Source of the DNA: Altererythrobacter sp.
Lineage (GTDB): Bacteria; Pseudomonadota; Alphaproteobacteria; Sphingomonadales; Sphingomonadaceae
NCBI GenBank assembly: GCA_016793865.1
Contig: JAEULJ010000003.1
Span: forward strand, 186,001-250,000
Direction of reading: 5' to 3'
DNA: 64,000 bases
A model generated the notes under the pieces. That model was not told the DNA's origin. It saw nothing but the letters and a program-made list of their open reading frames with translations, and ran no database searches. Positions 34,811-44,963 of the stretch are shown here, one piece after another. A program made the position numbers and the translations under genes. Positions within the stretch are counted from its first letter, which is position 1, and each line of letters opens with the position of its first letter.

Positions 34811-36493
34811 ATGACCACGCTTCGCACTCCCCGCCCGACCCCTGGCGCCGCTCGCCTCCTGATCGATTGCCTGATCGAGCAGGGTTGCGACCGCATCTTC
34901 ACGGTGCCGGGGGAGAGCTTTCTCCCGGCACTCGACGCCTTGTACCAGGAGCGCCGCATCGACGTGGTCACCTGTCGGCAGGAGGGCGGCGCCGCATACA
35001 TGGCCTGCGCCGATGGATTGCTGACCGGACGGCCCGGCGTATGCTTCGTGACCCGCGGCCCCGGCGCGACCAACGCCAGCATCGGGGTGCATGTGGCATT
35101 CCAGGATTCGCTGCCGATGATCCTGTTCGTGGGTGACGTCGACCGTGGAATGCGCGACCGCGAAGGCTTTCAGGAGCTGGACTTCGCGGCTTTCTTCGGA
35201 CCCACCGCCAAATGGGCGGCGCGGATCGACGATGCCGCGCGCATCCCTGAATATATCGCCCGCGCCTATGCCACGGCGATCTCCGGGCGGCCCGGGCCGG
35301 TAATCCTGGCGCTACCGGAGGATATGCTGGCCGACGAAGTGCCCGCCGCGCTCCGCCCCCGCGCTTTCGTGCCCCGCCCCGCGCAGGCCCCATGCCCCGA
35401 TGCGATGCAGACGATGATGGCGATGATTGGCGATGCCGCCGCACCGCTTGCGATCGTGGGCGGCGCCGGCTGGAACGCCAAGGCGCACACGCATTTCCAG
35501 CAGTTCGCGGAACGGATCGGCTTGCCGGTCGCCACCGCGTTCCGGCGTCAGGATGCGATCGGCGCCGCCAGCCCGGTCTATGCCGGCAGCCTCGGCTATG
35601 GGCCCAATCCGCTTCTGGTCGAGCGGGCGATGAAAGCCGACCTGATCCTGGCCGTGGGCGCTCGACTCGGGGAAGCCACGACCGAGGGCTACACGGTACC
35701 GCCCCTCGACGACGCGGAACGGCGGCTGATCCACATTCACCCCGACCCGGAGGAGCTCAACCGGGTCTATCCAGCGGATCTGGCGATCTGCGCCAGCATG
35801 GACGATTTCGCCGAAAGCGCCGCCTTGTGGGATGAGGGCGATCTAATTTCCTTCGACGCGGGCGCCGCCGCAAATGCGGAATGGAAGGAATGGGCAACTC
35901 CGAAGCCACGCGATTACGCTCTGGACCTGGGCCAATGCGTCGCCTTCATGGGCGAGGTGCTGCCGGCCGATGCGATCCTGTGCAACGGCGCCGGCAATTT
36001 CGCCGGCTGGTGGCATCGCTACTGGCGCTACACCGCCTACCCCTCCCAGCTCGCTCCGACCGCGGGCGCGATGGGTTTCGGTCTGCCGGCATCGATCGCC
36101 GCGGCGCACCGCTTTCCCGACCGTACCGTCGTGGCGATTGCCGGCGATGGCGATTTCCTGATGAACGGGCAGGAGCTGGCGACTGCGGTCCAGCACGGCT
36201 GCGAGATGATCGTGATCGTGGTCGACAACGGAGCCTATGGCACGATCCGGATGCACCAGGAGCGCGAGTTCCCGGGGCGGGTGAGTGCTACCACGCTGGC
36301 CAACCCCGATTTCGCGGCGCTTGCCGCCGCCTATGGCGCGTGGTCGGCGCGGGTCGAGACCACCGAGGACTTTCGCCGCGCGCTGACCGAAGCCAATAGC
36401 CGAGGCGGAGTGCGACTGCTCCATTGCATCATCGAAATCGAACAGCTCGCCGCCAGCGGCGCGACGGTGTCAGCTTTGCGGACCTCATCCTAG
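34811..36493 (+). CDS. thiamine pyrophosphate-binding protein (acetolactate-synthase-like)
   Basis: A 560-residue three-domain ThDP enzyme. The N-terminal domain has GCDRIFTVPGESFLPALDAL with the activating glutamate in TCRQEGGAAYMA; the C-terminal domain has the metal/ThDP motif GDGDFLMNGQEL ending in DNGAYG. It resembles acetolactate synthase large subunits, but no small subunit gene follows, so it is more likely a relative such as oxalyl-CoA/benzoylformate-type decarboxylase or another carboligase. Substrate unknown. Start ATG at 34811; the longer frame is leader. Confidence 0.85.
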   Translation: MTTLRTPRPTPGAARLLIDCLIEQGCDRIFTVPGESFLPALDALYQERRIDVVTCRQEGGAAYMACADGLLTGRPGVCFVTRGPGATNASIGVHVAFQDSLPMILFVGDVDRGMRDREGFQELDFAAFFGPTAKWAARIDDAARIPEYIARAYATAISGRPGPVILALPEDMLADEVPAALRPRAFVPRPAQAPCPDAMQTMMAMIGDAAAPLAIVGGAGWNAKAHTHFQQFAERIGLPVATAFRRQDAIGAASPVYAGSLGYGPNPLLVERAMKADLILAVGARLGEATTEGYTVPPLDDAERRLIHIHPDPEELNRVYPADLAICASMDDFAESAALWDEGDLISFDAGAAANAEWKEWATPKPRDYALDLGQCVAFMGEVLPADAILCNGAGNFAGWWHRYWRYTAYPSQLAPTAGAMGFGLPASIAAAHRFPDRTVVAIAGDGDFLMNGQELATAVQHGCEMIVIVVDNGAYGTIRMHQEREFPGRVSATTLANPDFAALAAAYGAWSARVETTEDFRRALTEANSRGGVRLLHCIIEIEQLAASGATVSALRTSS

Positions 36494-36516
36494 CGGGACG
36501 ACGCAGCCAATGAAGC

Positions 36517-36542
36517 AAGGGCCGCCCAAACGGACGGCCCTT
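36517..36542. terminator. bidirectional hairpin between ThDP enzyme and csbD genes
   Basis: AAGGGCCG(CCC) and (GGA)CGGCCCTT form an 8- to 11-bp stem around AAAC, between two convergent genes. Only short T-runs flank it, but position favours termination of both. Confidence 0.6.
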
Positions 36543-36565
36543 ACGAGAGATTCTGGAGCGACGCT

Positions 36566-36736
36566 TCAGATATCGTTGCCGAGCGCGCCCTTGACCTTGC
36601 CCTTCAGCTGCTGGGCCTTGCCCTTGGCTTCCTGTCCAGCTCCTTCGGCCCGAGTGTCCGGATTCCCGGACTGTTGCTTGGCCTTGCCGACGACTTCGTT
36701 GACATTGCCTTTGATCTTGTCGGTGAGTTCACCCAC
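36566..36736 (-). CDS. CsbD family stress-response protein
   Basis: A 56-residue hydrophilic protein with the CsbD pattern GELTDKIKGNVNEVVGKAKQQ and QEAKGKAQQLKGKVKGALG. CsbD proteins are induced by general stress; biochemical function is unknown. I place the start at the GTG at 36736 because GGAG lies 7 bases upstream of it and the family begins right there; the ATG at 36751 would overlap that ribosome site. Monocistronic. Confidence 0.85.
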   Translation of the reverse strand: MGELTDKIKGNVNEVVGKAKQQSGNPDTRAEGAGQEAKGKAQQLKGKVKGALGNDI

Positions 36737-36863
36737 GGTCTTTCTCCACATTCTGGCCCTGCATCACGCCGGACCTCATGCGAAATCAACCGTATGGGCC
36801 GGACGAGGTTCCAAAATCAGCCTCGCTAGGCGTCCAGACGGCGCGCCGCTGCGGCCAAACCCC

Positions 36864-37280
36864 TCAGCTGCCCGTGCCGGCCATTTCGAGAATGGCATCC
36901 CATTCCGCGCGGGTAAGCTCGCAGACCGAAAGGCGCGATTGGCGAACGATCTCGCAATCGGCCAGCCGGGGTTCGGCCTTGATCTGCGCTAGGGTGACGG
37001 GGCGGTCCAGCCGGCGCAAGGGCCGCACACGCACCGCCGCCCATTTCCCCGTGGCATCGGTTGGATCCGCCAGCCCGCTTGCGCTGATCGTCACCACGCC
37101 GACAATCTCCTTGCCGATGTTCGAATGATAGAAGAACGCCTGGTCGCCCACGGCCATGGCGGCCAGGTTGTTCCGGGCGCGATAGTTGCGCACCCCGTCC
37201 CACGTCCCTTCCGCTTCGCGCAGCAGATCGTCCCATCCATAGACGTCGGGCTCCGATTTCATCAGCCAGTATCGCGCCAA
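36864..37280 (-). CDS. EVE domain-containing protein
   Basis: A 138-residue single EVE domain, a PUA-like fold thought to bind modified bases in nucleic acids. MARYWLMKSEPDVYGWDDLL is the classic start, with WDGVRNYRARNNL and DQAFFYHSNIGKEIVGVV forming the binding pocket. In free-standing form it may read modified DNA or RNA bases. It stands alone with a good minus-strand start. Confidence 0.93.
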   Translation of the reverse strand: MARYWLMKSEPDVYGWDDLLREAEGTWDGVRNYRARNNLAAMAVGDQAFFYHSNIGKEIVGVVTISASGLADPTDATGKWAAVRVRPLRRLDRPVTLAQIKAEPRLADCEIVRQSRLSVCELTRAEWDAILEMAGTGS

Positions 37281-37388
37281 GATCGTCTCCTGATGAGGGC
37301 CGCCCCCGCGCCGGCCCGCCCGTGCAAGTTAACCCCTTCTTAGACCCCGTGGCGTAGGAGTAGCGGCACGACAAGCACGAGAGCCCGG

Positions 37389-39071
37389 TTGTCCGCAAAG
37401 CCCGCCAACGATTCCGCGTCACGCTTCCGCTTGGACACGTTCCTGCAGGCGCAGGCGTTCGACGGCGTTACGCTCGGCATCGCTGCCTCGGCTATCCTGC
37501 TGTTCCTGGCGAGCGGCGGCACGGTCCTGCCCGAACTTGTCCGCTATTGGCGCGGAGTGAGCGGGCAACCCGATATCATCGAGGTCAACGCGCTGGTCCT
37601 GAACATCGCGGTGATCCTTTTCGGGTGGAGCCGATACAAGGCCCTCTCGAAGGAATTGGCGCAACGCTGCCAATCAGAAGCGCGTGCGCTGCGCCTTGCC
37701 GACACCGATCCGCTGACGGGCGCGATGAACCGGCGCAGTTTCCTGCCCGCGGTCAATGCGCTGACGGTCGCGGCGCGCGGGCGGGGACGCGAGGTCGCGG
37801 TAGGCCTCGTCGATCTCGACCACTTCAAGTCGATCAACGATTACCACGGGCATCAGGTGGGCGACGAGGTCCTGCTGGCGCTCGCCAACCGCTTTGCCGA
37901 GCTTCTTCCCGCGGACGCGCTCCTGGCGCGGCTGGGCGGGGACGAGTTCGCCTTCGCGGCCAGCTATCCCCCGTCCGACCGCGCGCACATCGACGCGATC
38001 ACCCATCGCATGGTCGTGGCCGCCGCGCAGCCGATAGAATGCGGCGACATGACTCTGGAGGTCAGCGCTTCCATTGGTATCGCCAGCAAGAGCGACGAGG
38101 ATGAGCCCGAGGGCGCCGAAAGCCACGGTGAGCAACTGATGCATCGGGCCGACATCGCGATGTATCAGGCCAAGAAGCAGGGGCGGAACCGGCTCCAGTG
38201 GTTCGAGCTGGCGATGGAGTGCGAGCAACGCTTTCGTGGCGAACTGGAAGCGGGCATCCGCCGTGGCCTGCGAACGGGGCAATTCGTTCCGTACTACGAA
38301 CAACAGGTCGATATCGAGACCGACGAACTGCTCGGCTTCGAAATGCTGGCGCGCTGGCATTCGCCCGAGCTTGGTGTGGTCAACCCCGATATCTTCATTC
38401 CCATCGTGGAAGAGATGGGCCTGATCGAGGAGCTTTCGAATAGCCTGATGGCCCAGGCCTTCGCGGATGCCCGCCAGTGGCATCCCCAGCTCACGCTCGC
38501 GGTCAATGTCTCGCCTCTCCAGCTGCGCGACCCATGGTTCGCACAGAAGATCCTCAAACTGCTGGTGGCGCACGCCTTCCCCGCGTCCCGCCTGGAGATC
38601 GAGATCACTGAAAGCGCGGTTCATGAAAGCCCGGGGCTGGTCTGCAACACCCTCACGGGCCTGCGCAACCAGGGCGTCAAGATCACGCTCGACGACTTCG
38701 GAACGGGCTACTCCAGCCTCTCGCAACTGCGCACCCTGCCCTTCGATCGGCTGAAGATCGATCGCAGCTTCATTCGCGACATCCAGCACGACGGGACCAA
38801 CACCAAGTTGGTCGGCGCGATCATCTCGATGGGCATGGGCCTGCAGCTCCCGCTCGTGGCGGAGGGGATCGAGGATGACGCAATCCTGAAAACCTTGCGG
38901 GAAATGGGCCAGCTGAAGGGCCAAGGCTACCACTATGGCCAGCCCGAGCCGGCGGACAAGGTGATCGAGCGGCTTGCCCCCCTGGGCCTGCTGGCCTCCG
39001 ACGCCGAGGGCCCACAGCTTCTCCCGAAAGATCCCGCTCCGCTGGCGCAGTGGAGCCAGAAGGTCGGCTAA
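37389..39071 (+). CDS. membrane GGDEF-EAL protein (cyclic di-GMP turnover)
   Basis: A 560-residue protein with two N-terminal membrane helices (GIAASAILLFLASGG and LVLNIAVILFGWSRY), a GGDEF domain with intact RLGGDEFAF, and an EAL domain. The EAL triplet reads EML (GFEMLARW), keeping the metal-binding glutamate, and DDFGTGYSS and the later KIDRSFI and AEGIE motifs are normal, so both activities are possible. The start is a TTG with a weak ribosome site, hence uncertain. It may influence the PilZ protein encoded 5 kb away. Confidence 0.88.
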   Translation: MSAKPANDSASRFRLDTFLQAQAFDGVTLGIAASAILLFLASGGTVLPELVRYWRGVSGQPDIIEVNALVLNIAVILFGWSRYKALSKELAQRCQSEARALRLADTDPLTGAMNRRSFLPAVNALTVAARGRGREVAVGLVDLDHFKSINDYHGHQVGDEVLLALANRFAELLPADALLARLGGDEFAFAASYPPSDRAHIDAITHRMVVAAAQPIECGDMTLEVSASIGIASKSDEDEPEGAESHGEQLMHRADIAMYQAKKQGRNRLQWFELAMECEQRFRGELEAGIRRGLRTGQFVPYYEQQVDIETDELLGFEMLARWHSPELGVVNPDIFIPIVEEMGLIEELSNSLMAQAFADARQWHPQLTLAVNVSPLQLRDPWFAQKILKLLVAHAFPASRLEIEITESAVHESPGLVCNTLTGLRNQGVKITLDDFGTGYSSLSQLRTLPFDRLKIDRSFIRDIQHDGTNTKLVGAIISMGMGLQLPLVAEGIEDDAILKTLREMGQLKGQGYHYGQPEPADKVIERLAPLGLLASDAEGPQLLPKDPAPLAQWSQKVG

Positions 39072-39111
39072 GCTGGACGCCCGCCACCACCCGCCCTAGG
39101 GCGCGGCGGCG

Positions 39112-39927
39112 ATGCGGATTTCCTTCGTCAAGATGCACGGACTAGGCAACGACTTCGTCGTTCTCGACGGACGTGCCGCCGCGCTGCCCGCGCTGGAGCC
39201 GGTGATGGTTCGCCGCCTGGCGGACCGGCGCGAGGGGATCGGCTGCGACCAGCTCATCGCGCTCGAGCCGGCGCGCGAGGCCGGGACGGATTTCCGGATG
39301 CGCATATTCAACGCCGATGGCGGCGAGGTGGAAGCCTGCGGCAATGCCTCGCGCGCGGTCGCGCTGCTCGCCGGGCGCCCCGTCCTGGTCGAAACCGACG
39401 GCGGAGCAATCGCGCTGTCCCCGCATGAGGGCGGCGCGAGCGTGGACATGGGCGCGCCGCGTTTCGAATGGGATGCGATCCCGCTGGCCTACGCGATGGA
39501 CACGCTCGCCATGCCGGTGGGCTGGGACGAGCTTTCCACGCCCACCGCAGTCAATATGGGCAATCCGCACGCCGTGTTCTTCGTAGAGGATTGCGATGCC
39601 GTGTCGCTCGACCGGCTCGGACCGGCCATCGAGGCCGACCCGCTGTTTCCCGCGCGCGTCAACGTGAACGTCGCGACCATCGAAAGCCGCTCCCGCATCC
39701 GGCTGCGCGTGTGGGAGCGCGGTGCGGGGCTCACGCGTGCCTGCGGAACGGGCGCCTGCGCTACAGCCGTCGCGGCCATGCGTCGCGGCCTCACGGAACG
39801 AAGAGTCACGGTCGCCTTGCCAGGCGGGGAACTGTCGATCGAATGGGGCGACAGCGGGCGGGTGATCATGGCCGGCCCGGCGGCGGAAAGCTTCCGCGGC
39901 GAATTCGAATGGAGCGACTACGCATGA
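39112..39927 (+). CDS. dapF: diaminopimelate epimerase
   Basis: A 271-residue enzyme that epimerises LL- to meso-diaminopimelate for peptidoglycan and lysine. The start MRISFVKMHGLGNDFVVLDG and both catalytic cysteines (EACGNASRA and RACGTGACATA) are present. Its TGA overlaps the mtaB start (ATGA), heading a dapF-mtaB-ftsY run. Confidence 0.96.
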   Translation: MRISFVKMHGLGNDFVVLDGRAAALPALEPVMVRRLADRREGIGCDQLIALEPAREAGTDFRMRIFNADGGEVEACGNASRAVALLAGRPVLVETDGGAIALSPHEGGASVDMGAPRFEWDAIPLAYAMDTLAMPVGWDELSTPTAVNMGNPHAVFFVEDCDAVSLDRLGPAIEADPLFPARVNVNVATIESRSRIRLRVWERGAGLTRACGTGACATAVAAMRRGLTERRVTVALPGGELSIEWGDSGRVIMAGPAAESFRGEFEWSDYA

Positions 39928-41102
39928 GCGCGGCCCCGGTCATCGGCCTCGGCTGCCGGCTCAACATCGCGGAGGGCGAGCGCATCCGGGAATTGCTGGC
40001 CGGGCGGAGTGACCACGTGGTGGTCAACAGTTGCTCCGTCACATCCGAAGCCGTGCGCCATACCCGCCGCGCGATCCGCAGGGCGCGGCGCGACCATCCC
40101 CGCGCGCGGCTGCTGGTGACCGGCTGCGCCGCGGAAACCGAACGCGAGGCGCTGGCCGCCATGCCCGAGGTGGACGGGCTGATCCCCAACGCGCTCAAGC
40201 TGGCGCCCGCCAGCTACGGGCTGGTGGGGGCACCAAGAGGCCCCGGGGCAGCTCCTGCGCGCACGCGCGGCTTCGTCGCGGTCCAGAACGGCTGCGATCA
40301 TGCCTGCACCTTCTGCATCATCCCCATGGGACGCGGGGACAGCCGTTCGAGCACGATCGATGCGGTTCTGCGTGACATCGAGGCGCAGCTTGCGCGCGGC
40401 GTTGCCGAAATCGTGCTGACCGGTGTCGACGTGACCGCCTGGGGCACCGATCTGCACGGGACACCTCGGCTCGGGGCGCTGGTCGCGGCCATCCTGGACC
40501 GCTTCCCCGGGCTCGCGCGGCTGCGGCTCTCCTCGCTCGACGGGGCGGAAATCGATCCGCAGCTCTTCGAGCTCCTCGCCGGCGAACCGCGGGTGATGCC
40601 GCATCTCCACCTATCGCTTCAGCATGGGCATGACCTGATCCTCAAGCGCATGAAGCGCCGCCACAGCCGCGCGCAGGCCTTCGCGCTCGTCGAGCGGCTG
40701 CGTGCGCGCCGTCCGGACATCGCCATCGGGGCGGACCTCATCGCCGGATTTCCCACGGAGGGGGAGGAGCATCACGCCGCCAACCTCTCGCTGGTGCGCG
40801 ATCTGGGCGTGGTGCACGGCCATGTGTTCCCCTTCTCGCCCCGGCATGGCACCCCCGCGGCGCGCATGCCCCAGCTGGCTGGCGAGACCATCCGCCGCCG
40901 CGCCACCGAACTGCGTTCCGCCATAGAGGTGACGCGCGGCGCATGGCTGGCCTCGCTGGTCGGCAAGCGCCTGCGGGTGCTCGCCGAGCGCGGCGGAACA
41001 GGCTATGCCGAGAACTATGCCCGGGTGGCGACCCCTGCCCACTCTCCCGGTGCTCTGGCCACCATCATCCCCGCGACCCTCGAAGGCGAACTGCTGAAAT
41101 GA
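39924..41102 (+). CDS. mtaB: tRNA t6A37 methylthiotransferase MtaB
   Basis: A 392-residue radical SAM enzyme that adds methylthio to t6A37 of tRNA. N-terminal UPF0004 cysteines are in GLGCRLN, VNSCSVT and VTGCAAE; the radical SAM cluster is CDHACTFCIIP. The C-terminal TRAM region is short. The start at 39924 is fixed by the overlap with dapF. It overlaps ftsY by 4 bases. Confidence 0.93.
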   Translation: MSAAPVIGLGCRLNIAEGERIRELLAGRSDHVVVNSCSVTSEAVRHTRRAIRRARRDHPRARLLVTGCAAETEREALAAMPEVDGLIPNALKLAPASYGLVGAPRGPGAAPARTRGFVAVQNGCDHACTFCIIPMGRGDSRSSTIDAVLRDIEAQLARGVAEIVLTGVDVTAWGTDLHGTPRLGALVAAILDRFPGLARLRLSSLDGAEIDPQLFELLAGEPRVMPHLHLSLQHGHDLILKRMKRRHSRAQAFALVERLRARRPDIAIGADLIAGFPTEGEEHHAANLSLVRDLGVVHGHVFPFSPRHGTPAARMPQLAGETIRRRATELRSAIEVTRGAWLASLVGKRLRVLAERGGTGYAENYARVATPAHSPGALATIIPATLEGELLK

Positions 41103-42022
41103 GTGAGCAAGGCTGGTCTCAGCGCCTGTTCGGCGGCTTTCGCAAGACTTCCGAGCGGCTCGCCGAAAACCTCACCGGGGTGGTCGGCACCGCCCGGCTG
41201 GACGACGCGACGCTCGACGAGGTGGAGGACGCGCTGATCCTCTCCGATCTGGGGCCCGCAGCCGCGGCGCGCATCCGCGCGAAGCTGGCCGAAAAGCGCT
41301 TCGGGCTGTCCATCGGCGAGCGCGAACTGAAGGAGGCGGTGGCCGAAGAGATCGCCGCGATCCTGCGCCCCGTGGCGAAGCCGCTGGAGATCACCGCCTT
41401 CCCGCGCCCTCAGGTGATCCTCGTGATCGGCGTCAACGGCAGCGGCAAGACCACCACCATCGCCAAGCTCGCCCATTTGTTCCAGGAGGACGATTACGGC
41501 GTGATGCTGGCTGCGGGCGACACATTCCGCGCAGCCGCGATAGGCCAGCTCGCCACCTGGGCCGAACGGGTAGGCGTGCCGATCGTGCGTGGGCCGGAGG
41601 GCGGCGACCCAGCCAGCATCGTTTTCGACGCGGTCAAGGCCGCCACCGACGCCGGCACCGACGCCCTCGTGGTGGACACCGCCGGCCGGCTCCAGAACAA
41701 GCGCGAGCTGATGGAAGAACTGGCCAAGATCCGCCGCGTGCTCGGCCGCCTCAACCCCGAGGCGCCGCACGACGTGGTGCTCGTTCTGGACGCCACCAAC
41801 GGCCAGAACGCGCTGGCGCAGATCGACGTGTTCAAGGAGGTGGCGGGCGTGACCGGTCTGGTGATGACCAAGCTCGACGGCACCGCGCGCGGAGGCGTTC
41901 TGGTCGCGGCGGCGGAACAATACGGCCTGCCGATCCATGCCATCGGGGTGGGCGAGAAGATCGACGATCTGCGCCCCTTCGATCCCGATCTGGTGGCGCG
42001 CGTGATTGCGGGTGTGGCCTGA
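41099..42022 (+). CDS. ftsY: signal recognition particle receptor FtsY
   Basis: A 307-residue SRP GTPase for co-translational membrane targeting. GVNGSGKTTTIAKLA is the P-loop, DTAGRLQNK the G3 motif, and TKLDGTARGG the G4 motif. The long acidic A domain of E. coli FtsY is absent, as in many alphaproteobacteria. Start ATG at 41099 overlaps mtaB. Confidence 0.95.
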   Translation: MSEQGWSQRLFGGFRKTSERLAENLTGVVGTARLDDATLDEVEDALILSDLGPAAAARIRAKLAEKRFGLSIGERELKEAVAEEIAAILRPVAKPLEITAFPRPQVILVIGVNGSGKTTTIAKLAHLFQEDDYGVMLAAGDTFRAAAIGQLATWAERVGVPIVRGPEGGDPASIVFDAVKAATDAGTDALVVDTAGRLQNKRELMEELAKIRRVLGRLNPEAPHDVVLVLDATNGQNALAQIDVFKEVAGVTGLVMTKLDGTARGGVLVAAAEQYGLPIHAIGVGEKIDDLRPFDPDLVARVIAGVA

Positions 42023-42078
42023 ACGTCCTGTGCGTGTCCGCGGGGAGCTGCGGGTCGCAATGAAGAGTTGAGTGGAAG

Positions 42079-42732
42079 ATGAGCGAAATCGAAAGCACGA
42101 AGCCCAAGCCGAAGACCGGATGGCTCAACATCGCGGTCGATTACGGGCCGTTGCTCGTGTTCCTGGCCGTCTATAAATTCGCGACGCCCGAGGGCGATGC
42201 GCCGCTCGGCCAGATCGCCGCGGTCATCAAGGGCACGATCGCCTTCATGGTCGCGGCCATTGTCGCCCTGGCGTTCTCGAAGTGGAAGTTCGGCAAGGTC
42301 TCGCCGATGCTGCTGCTTTCGACCGCGCTGATCGTGGGCTTCGGCGCCCTGACCATCTGGCTGCGCGACGAACGTTTCATCCAGTTCAAGCCGACCGCGA
42401 TCTATCTGCTGTTCGGCGTATTGCTGATCGGCGGCTGGATGCGCGGCAAGGCGCTGTTGCAGATCCTTCTGGAAGCCGCCTTCGCGGGTGTGGACCGCGC
42501 CGGCTGGCTCAAGCTGTCGCGCAACTGGGGGCTGTTCTTCTTCGCCATGGCCGCGCTCAACGAAGTGCTGCGCACGGTGATGAGCTTCGAGGACTGGCTA
42601 TGGGCCAAGCTATGGGTGTTCATGCCGCTGAGCTTCCTGTTCACCTTCACCCAGATCCCCATGCTGCTGCGCCACGGCCTGGCGCTCGAGGATCGTGACG
42701 AGGTGCTGAAGGACCAGCCCCCGACCGATTGA
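42079..42732 (+). CDS. yciB: inner membrane-spanning protein YciB (septation protein A family)
   Basis: A 217-residue protein with five or six helices. WLNIAVDYGPLLVFLAVYKF and the C-terminal NWGLFFFAMAALNEVLRT are typical. YciB is linked to cell division and envelope synthesis. It follows ftsY by 56 bases, the usual order in this group, and converges with kup. Confidence 0.93.
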   Translation: MSEIESTKPKPKTGWLNIAVDYGPLLVFLAVYKFATPEGDAPLGQIAAVIKGTIAFMVAAIVALAFSKWKFGKVSPMLLLSTALIVGFGALTIWLRDERFIQFKPTAIYLLFGVLLIGGWMRGKALLQILLEAAFAGVDRAGWLKLSRNWGLFFFAMAALNEVLRTVMSFEDWLWAKLWVFMPLSFLFTFTQIPMLLRHGLALEDRDEVLKDQPPTD

Positions 42733-42856
42733 TCTTCCCCGACGGCGGAAGGGACCGTGCGAAGCATGGTGGAGGGGATTTGCGGCTAGCTCCGCGCCGG
42801 GGCCCGGCCCACTCTATCGGCCTGCGTCCGGTTACCCTCTCCGCTCCGGGGAGGAT

Positions 42857-44854
42857 CTAGATTTCCACCTGGCTGCCAAGTTCAACCACCCGGTTGGTCG
42901 GCAGCTTGAAGAATTCCATCGCGGTGGCGGCATTGCGCAGCATCCAGGCAAACAGCTTCTCCCGCCACAGCGCCATGCCCGGCGCCTTGCTCGCCAGCAG
43001 CGTCTGCCGGCTCAGGAAGAAGCTGGTGTCCATCATGTCGAACGCGCCGCCGCACATGTCGGAATCCCTGAGCGCGGCGGGAATGTCGGTATCCTCGAGG
43101 AAGCCATAGCGCAGCTTCATGCGATAGAATCCCTCGCCCATGTCCGTGAACTCGACCCGCTTTTGCGTCATGACATAGGGCACGTCCTCGATCAGCACGG
43201 TCAGCACGATCACGCGCCGGTGCAGCACCTTGTTGTGCTTGATGTTGTGAAGCAGCGCTGACGGTACGCCGTTCGGCGAAGACGCCATGAAGATGGCGGT
43301 GCCCGGCACCCGCGCGGCGCTGTTCTTGGCGCTCTTGACGAATATCTCGATCGGCAGAGCACCTTCGGCCATGCTGGCCCGCATGAGCGAGCGCCCCCTG
43401 GCCCAGGTCGTCAGCAGGGTGAAGATGATCAGGCCGATCACCAGCGGCACCCAGCCGCCATAGGGCACCTTGATGAGATTGGCGCCGAAATAGGCCATGT
43501 CCACCACGATGAAGATCGCGATGAGCGGCGCGGCCTTCCACACCGGCCAGCGCCAGAGCGTCAGCAGCACTGCCGCGAGCAGGATCGTGTCGATGAACAT
43601 CGCACCGGTAACCGCAATGCCATAGGCCGCCGCCAGATTGCTGGAGGACTGGAAGAACAGCACCAGCAGCAGCACCATCACCATCAGCCCCCAGTTGACC
43701 ACGGGAATGTAAATCTGCCCCGCCGCCGATGCGCTGGTGTGCTTGATCTGCATGCGCGGGATGAAGCCGAGCTGGATCGCCTGCTGGGTGAGCGAGAACG
43801 CGCCTGTGATGACCGCCTGGCTGGCGATGATGGTCGCGGCCAGTGCCAGGAACACCACGGGAATACGGATCAGGTCCGGGATCATCAGGAAGAACGGATC
43901 ACGGATTATCTCCGCCGCCCCCGCTCCTGAAGAAAGCACCAGCGCGCCCTGACCCATGTAATTGAGCATCAGGCTCGGCAGCACCAGCGTCAGCCAGCTC
44001 ACGCCTATGGGCTTGCGGCCGAAATGGCCCATATCCGCGTAGAGCGCCTCCGCCCCGGTGACCGCCAGCACCACGCTGCCCATGGCGATGAAGGCGCGAA
44101 AACCGTCGATGAAGAAGAAATTCAGCGCGTTCAGCGGATTGATCGTCTCCAGGATGATCAAGGGCATTTCGACCACATACATCAGGCCGAGCCCCGCCAG
44201 GGTCACGAAATAGGCCAGCATGATCGGCCCGAACAGCTTGCCCACCCGCTCCGTCCCGCGCGACTGGATCGCGAAGAGCGCGAACAGGATGGCGATCGCC
44301 AGTGGCACGATCCAGTCCGCGAAACCGGGGTGCACGTAACGCAGCCCCTCGGTGGCCGAAAGCACCGACATGGCAGGGGTGATCATGGAATCGCCGTAGA
44401 ACAGGGCCGTGGCGAAGACGCCCAGCAGGATCAGCGGCCCGGTCCAGCGCCGCTGCGCGCGGCTGCGGTTGATGAGCGCGAGCAGCGCGAGGCTGCCGCC
44501 CTCCCCCTTGTTGTCCGCGCGCATGATGGTGAGAACGTATTTGAACGTCACCACCATCATCATCGACCAGAAAACCAGGCTCAGAACACCATAGATGTGG
44601 ACCGGATCGGCCTGGATGCCGGGAACACCGTGATGCGAGGCGAAGGTCTCGCGAAAAGCGTAGAGCGGGCTGGTGCCGATATCCCCGAACACGACGCCGA
44701 TCGCGCCCACCGCGAGCGCGACGGGCGAGCGGCGACCATGCCCGTGGACCGTGGCGTGGGACGGGTGACCCTCGCCGTTCGGAGCGACGGATCCGGCCCC
44801 CGTCGTGGGGGCGGACGGGGAGTCCTCCGGCCGCATCGTCTTCGACTCGCTCAT
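42857..44854 (-). CDS. kup: low-affinity potassium transporter Kup
   Basis: A 665-residue K+ uptake permease. After a His/Pro-rich N-terminal tail comes the family signature [26 protein letters not shown], then 12 membrane helices and a cytoplasmic C-terminal domain. The start [11 protein letters not shown] was taken at 44854, as the 25 residues before it are spacer. No strong ribosome site is visible. It follows the ccm operon on the same strand but after a 109-base gap. Confidence 0.93.
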   Translation of the reverse strand: MSESKTMRPEDSPSAPTTGAGSVAPNGEGHPSHATVHGHGRRSPVALAVGAIGVVFGDIGTSPLYAFRETFASHHGVPGIQADPVHIYGVLSLVFWSMMMVVTFKYVLTIMRADNKGEGGSLALLALINRSRAQRRWTGPLILLGVFATALFYGDSMITPAMSVLSATEGLRYVHPGFADWIVPLAIAILFALFAIQSRGTERVGKLFGPIMLAYFVTLAGLGLMYVVEMPLIILETINPLNALNFFFIDGFRAFIAMGSVVLAVTGAEALYADMGHFGRKPIGVSWLTLVLPSLMLNYMGQGALVLSSGAGAAEIIRDPFFLMIPDLIRIPVVFLALAATIIASQAVITGAFSLTQQAIQLGFIPRMQIKHTSASAAGQIYIPVVNWGLMVMVLLLVLFFQSSSNLAAAYGIAVTGAMFIDTILLAAVLLTLWRWPVWKAAPLIAIFIVVDMAYFGANLIKVPYGGWVPLVIGLIIFTLLTTWARGRSLMRASMAEGALPIEIFVKSAKNSAARVPGTAIFMASSPNGVPSALLHNIKHNKVLHRRVIVLTVLIEDVPYVMTQKRVEFTDMGEGFYRMKLRYGFLEDTDIPAALRDSDMCGGAFDMMDTSFFLSRQTLLASKAPGMALWREKLFAWMLRNAATAMEFFKLPTNRVVELGSQVEI

Positions 44855-44963
44855 GACGCCCGGGGAGCCGCTCGCATGGTCATATCCCTGTCCATCGCCC
44901 AAGGCGACGATCCGCCGGGCGCCTAGCACCTCGCCCGATGGCAGGCAATGGAACCGCCAGAGC

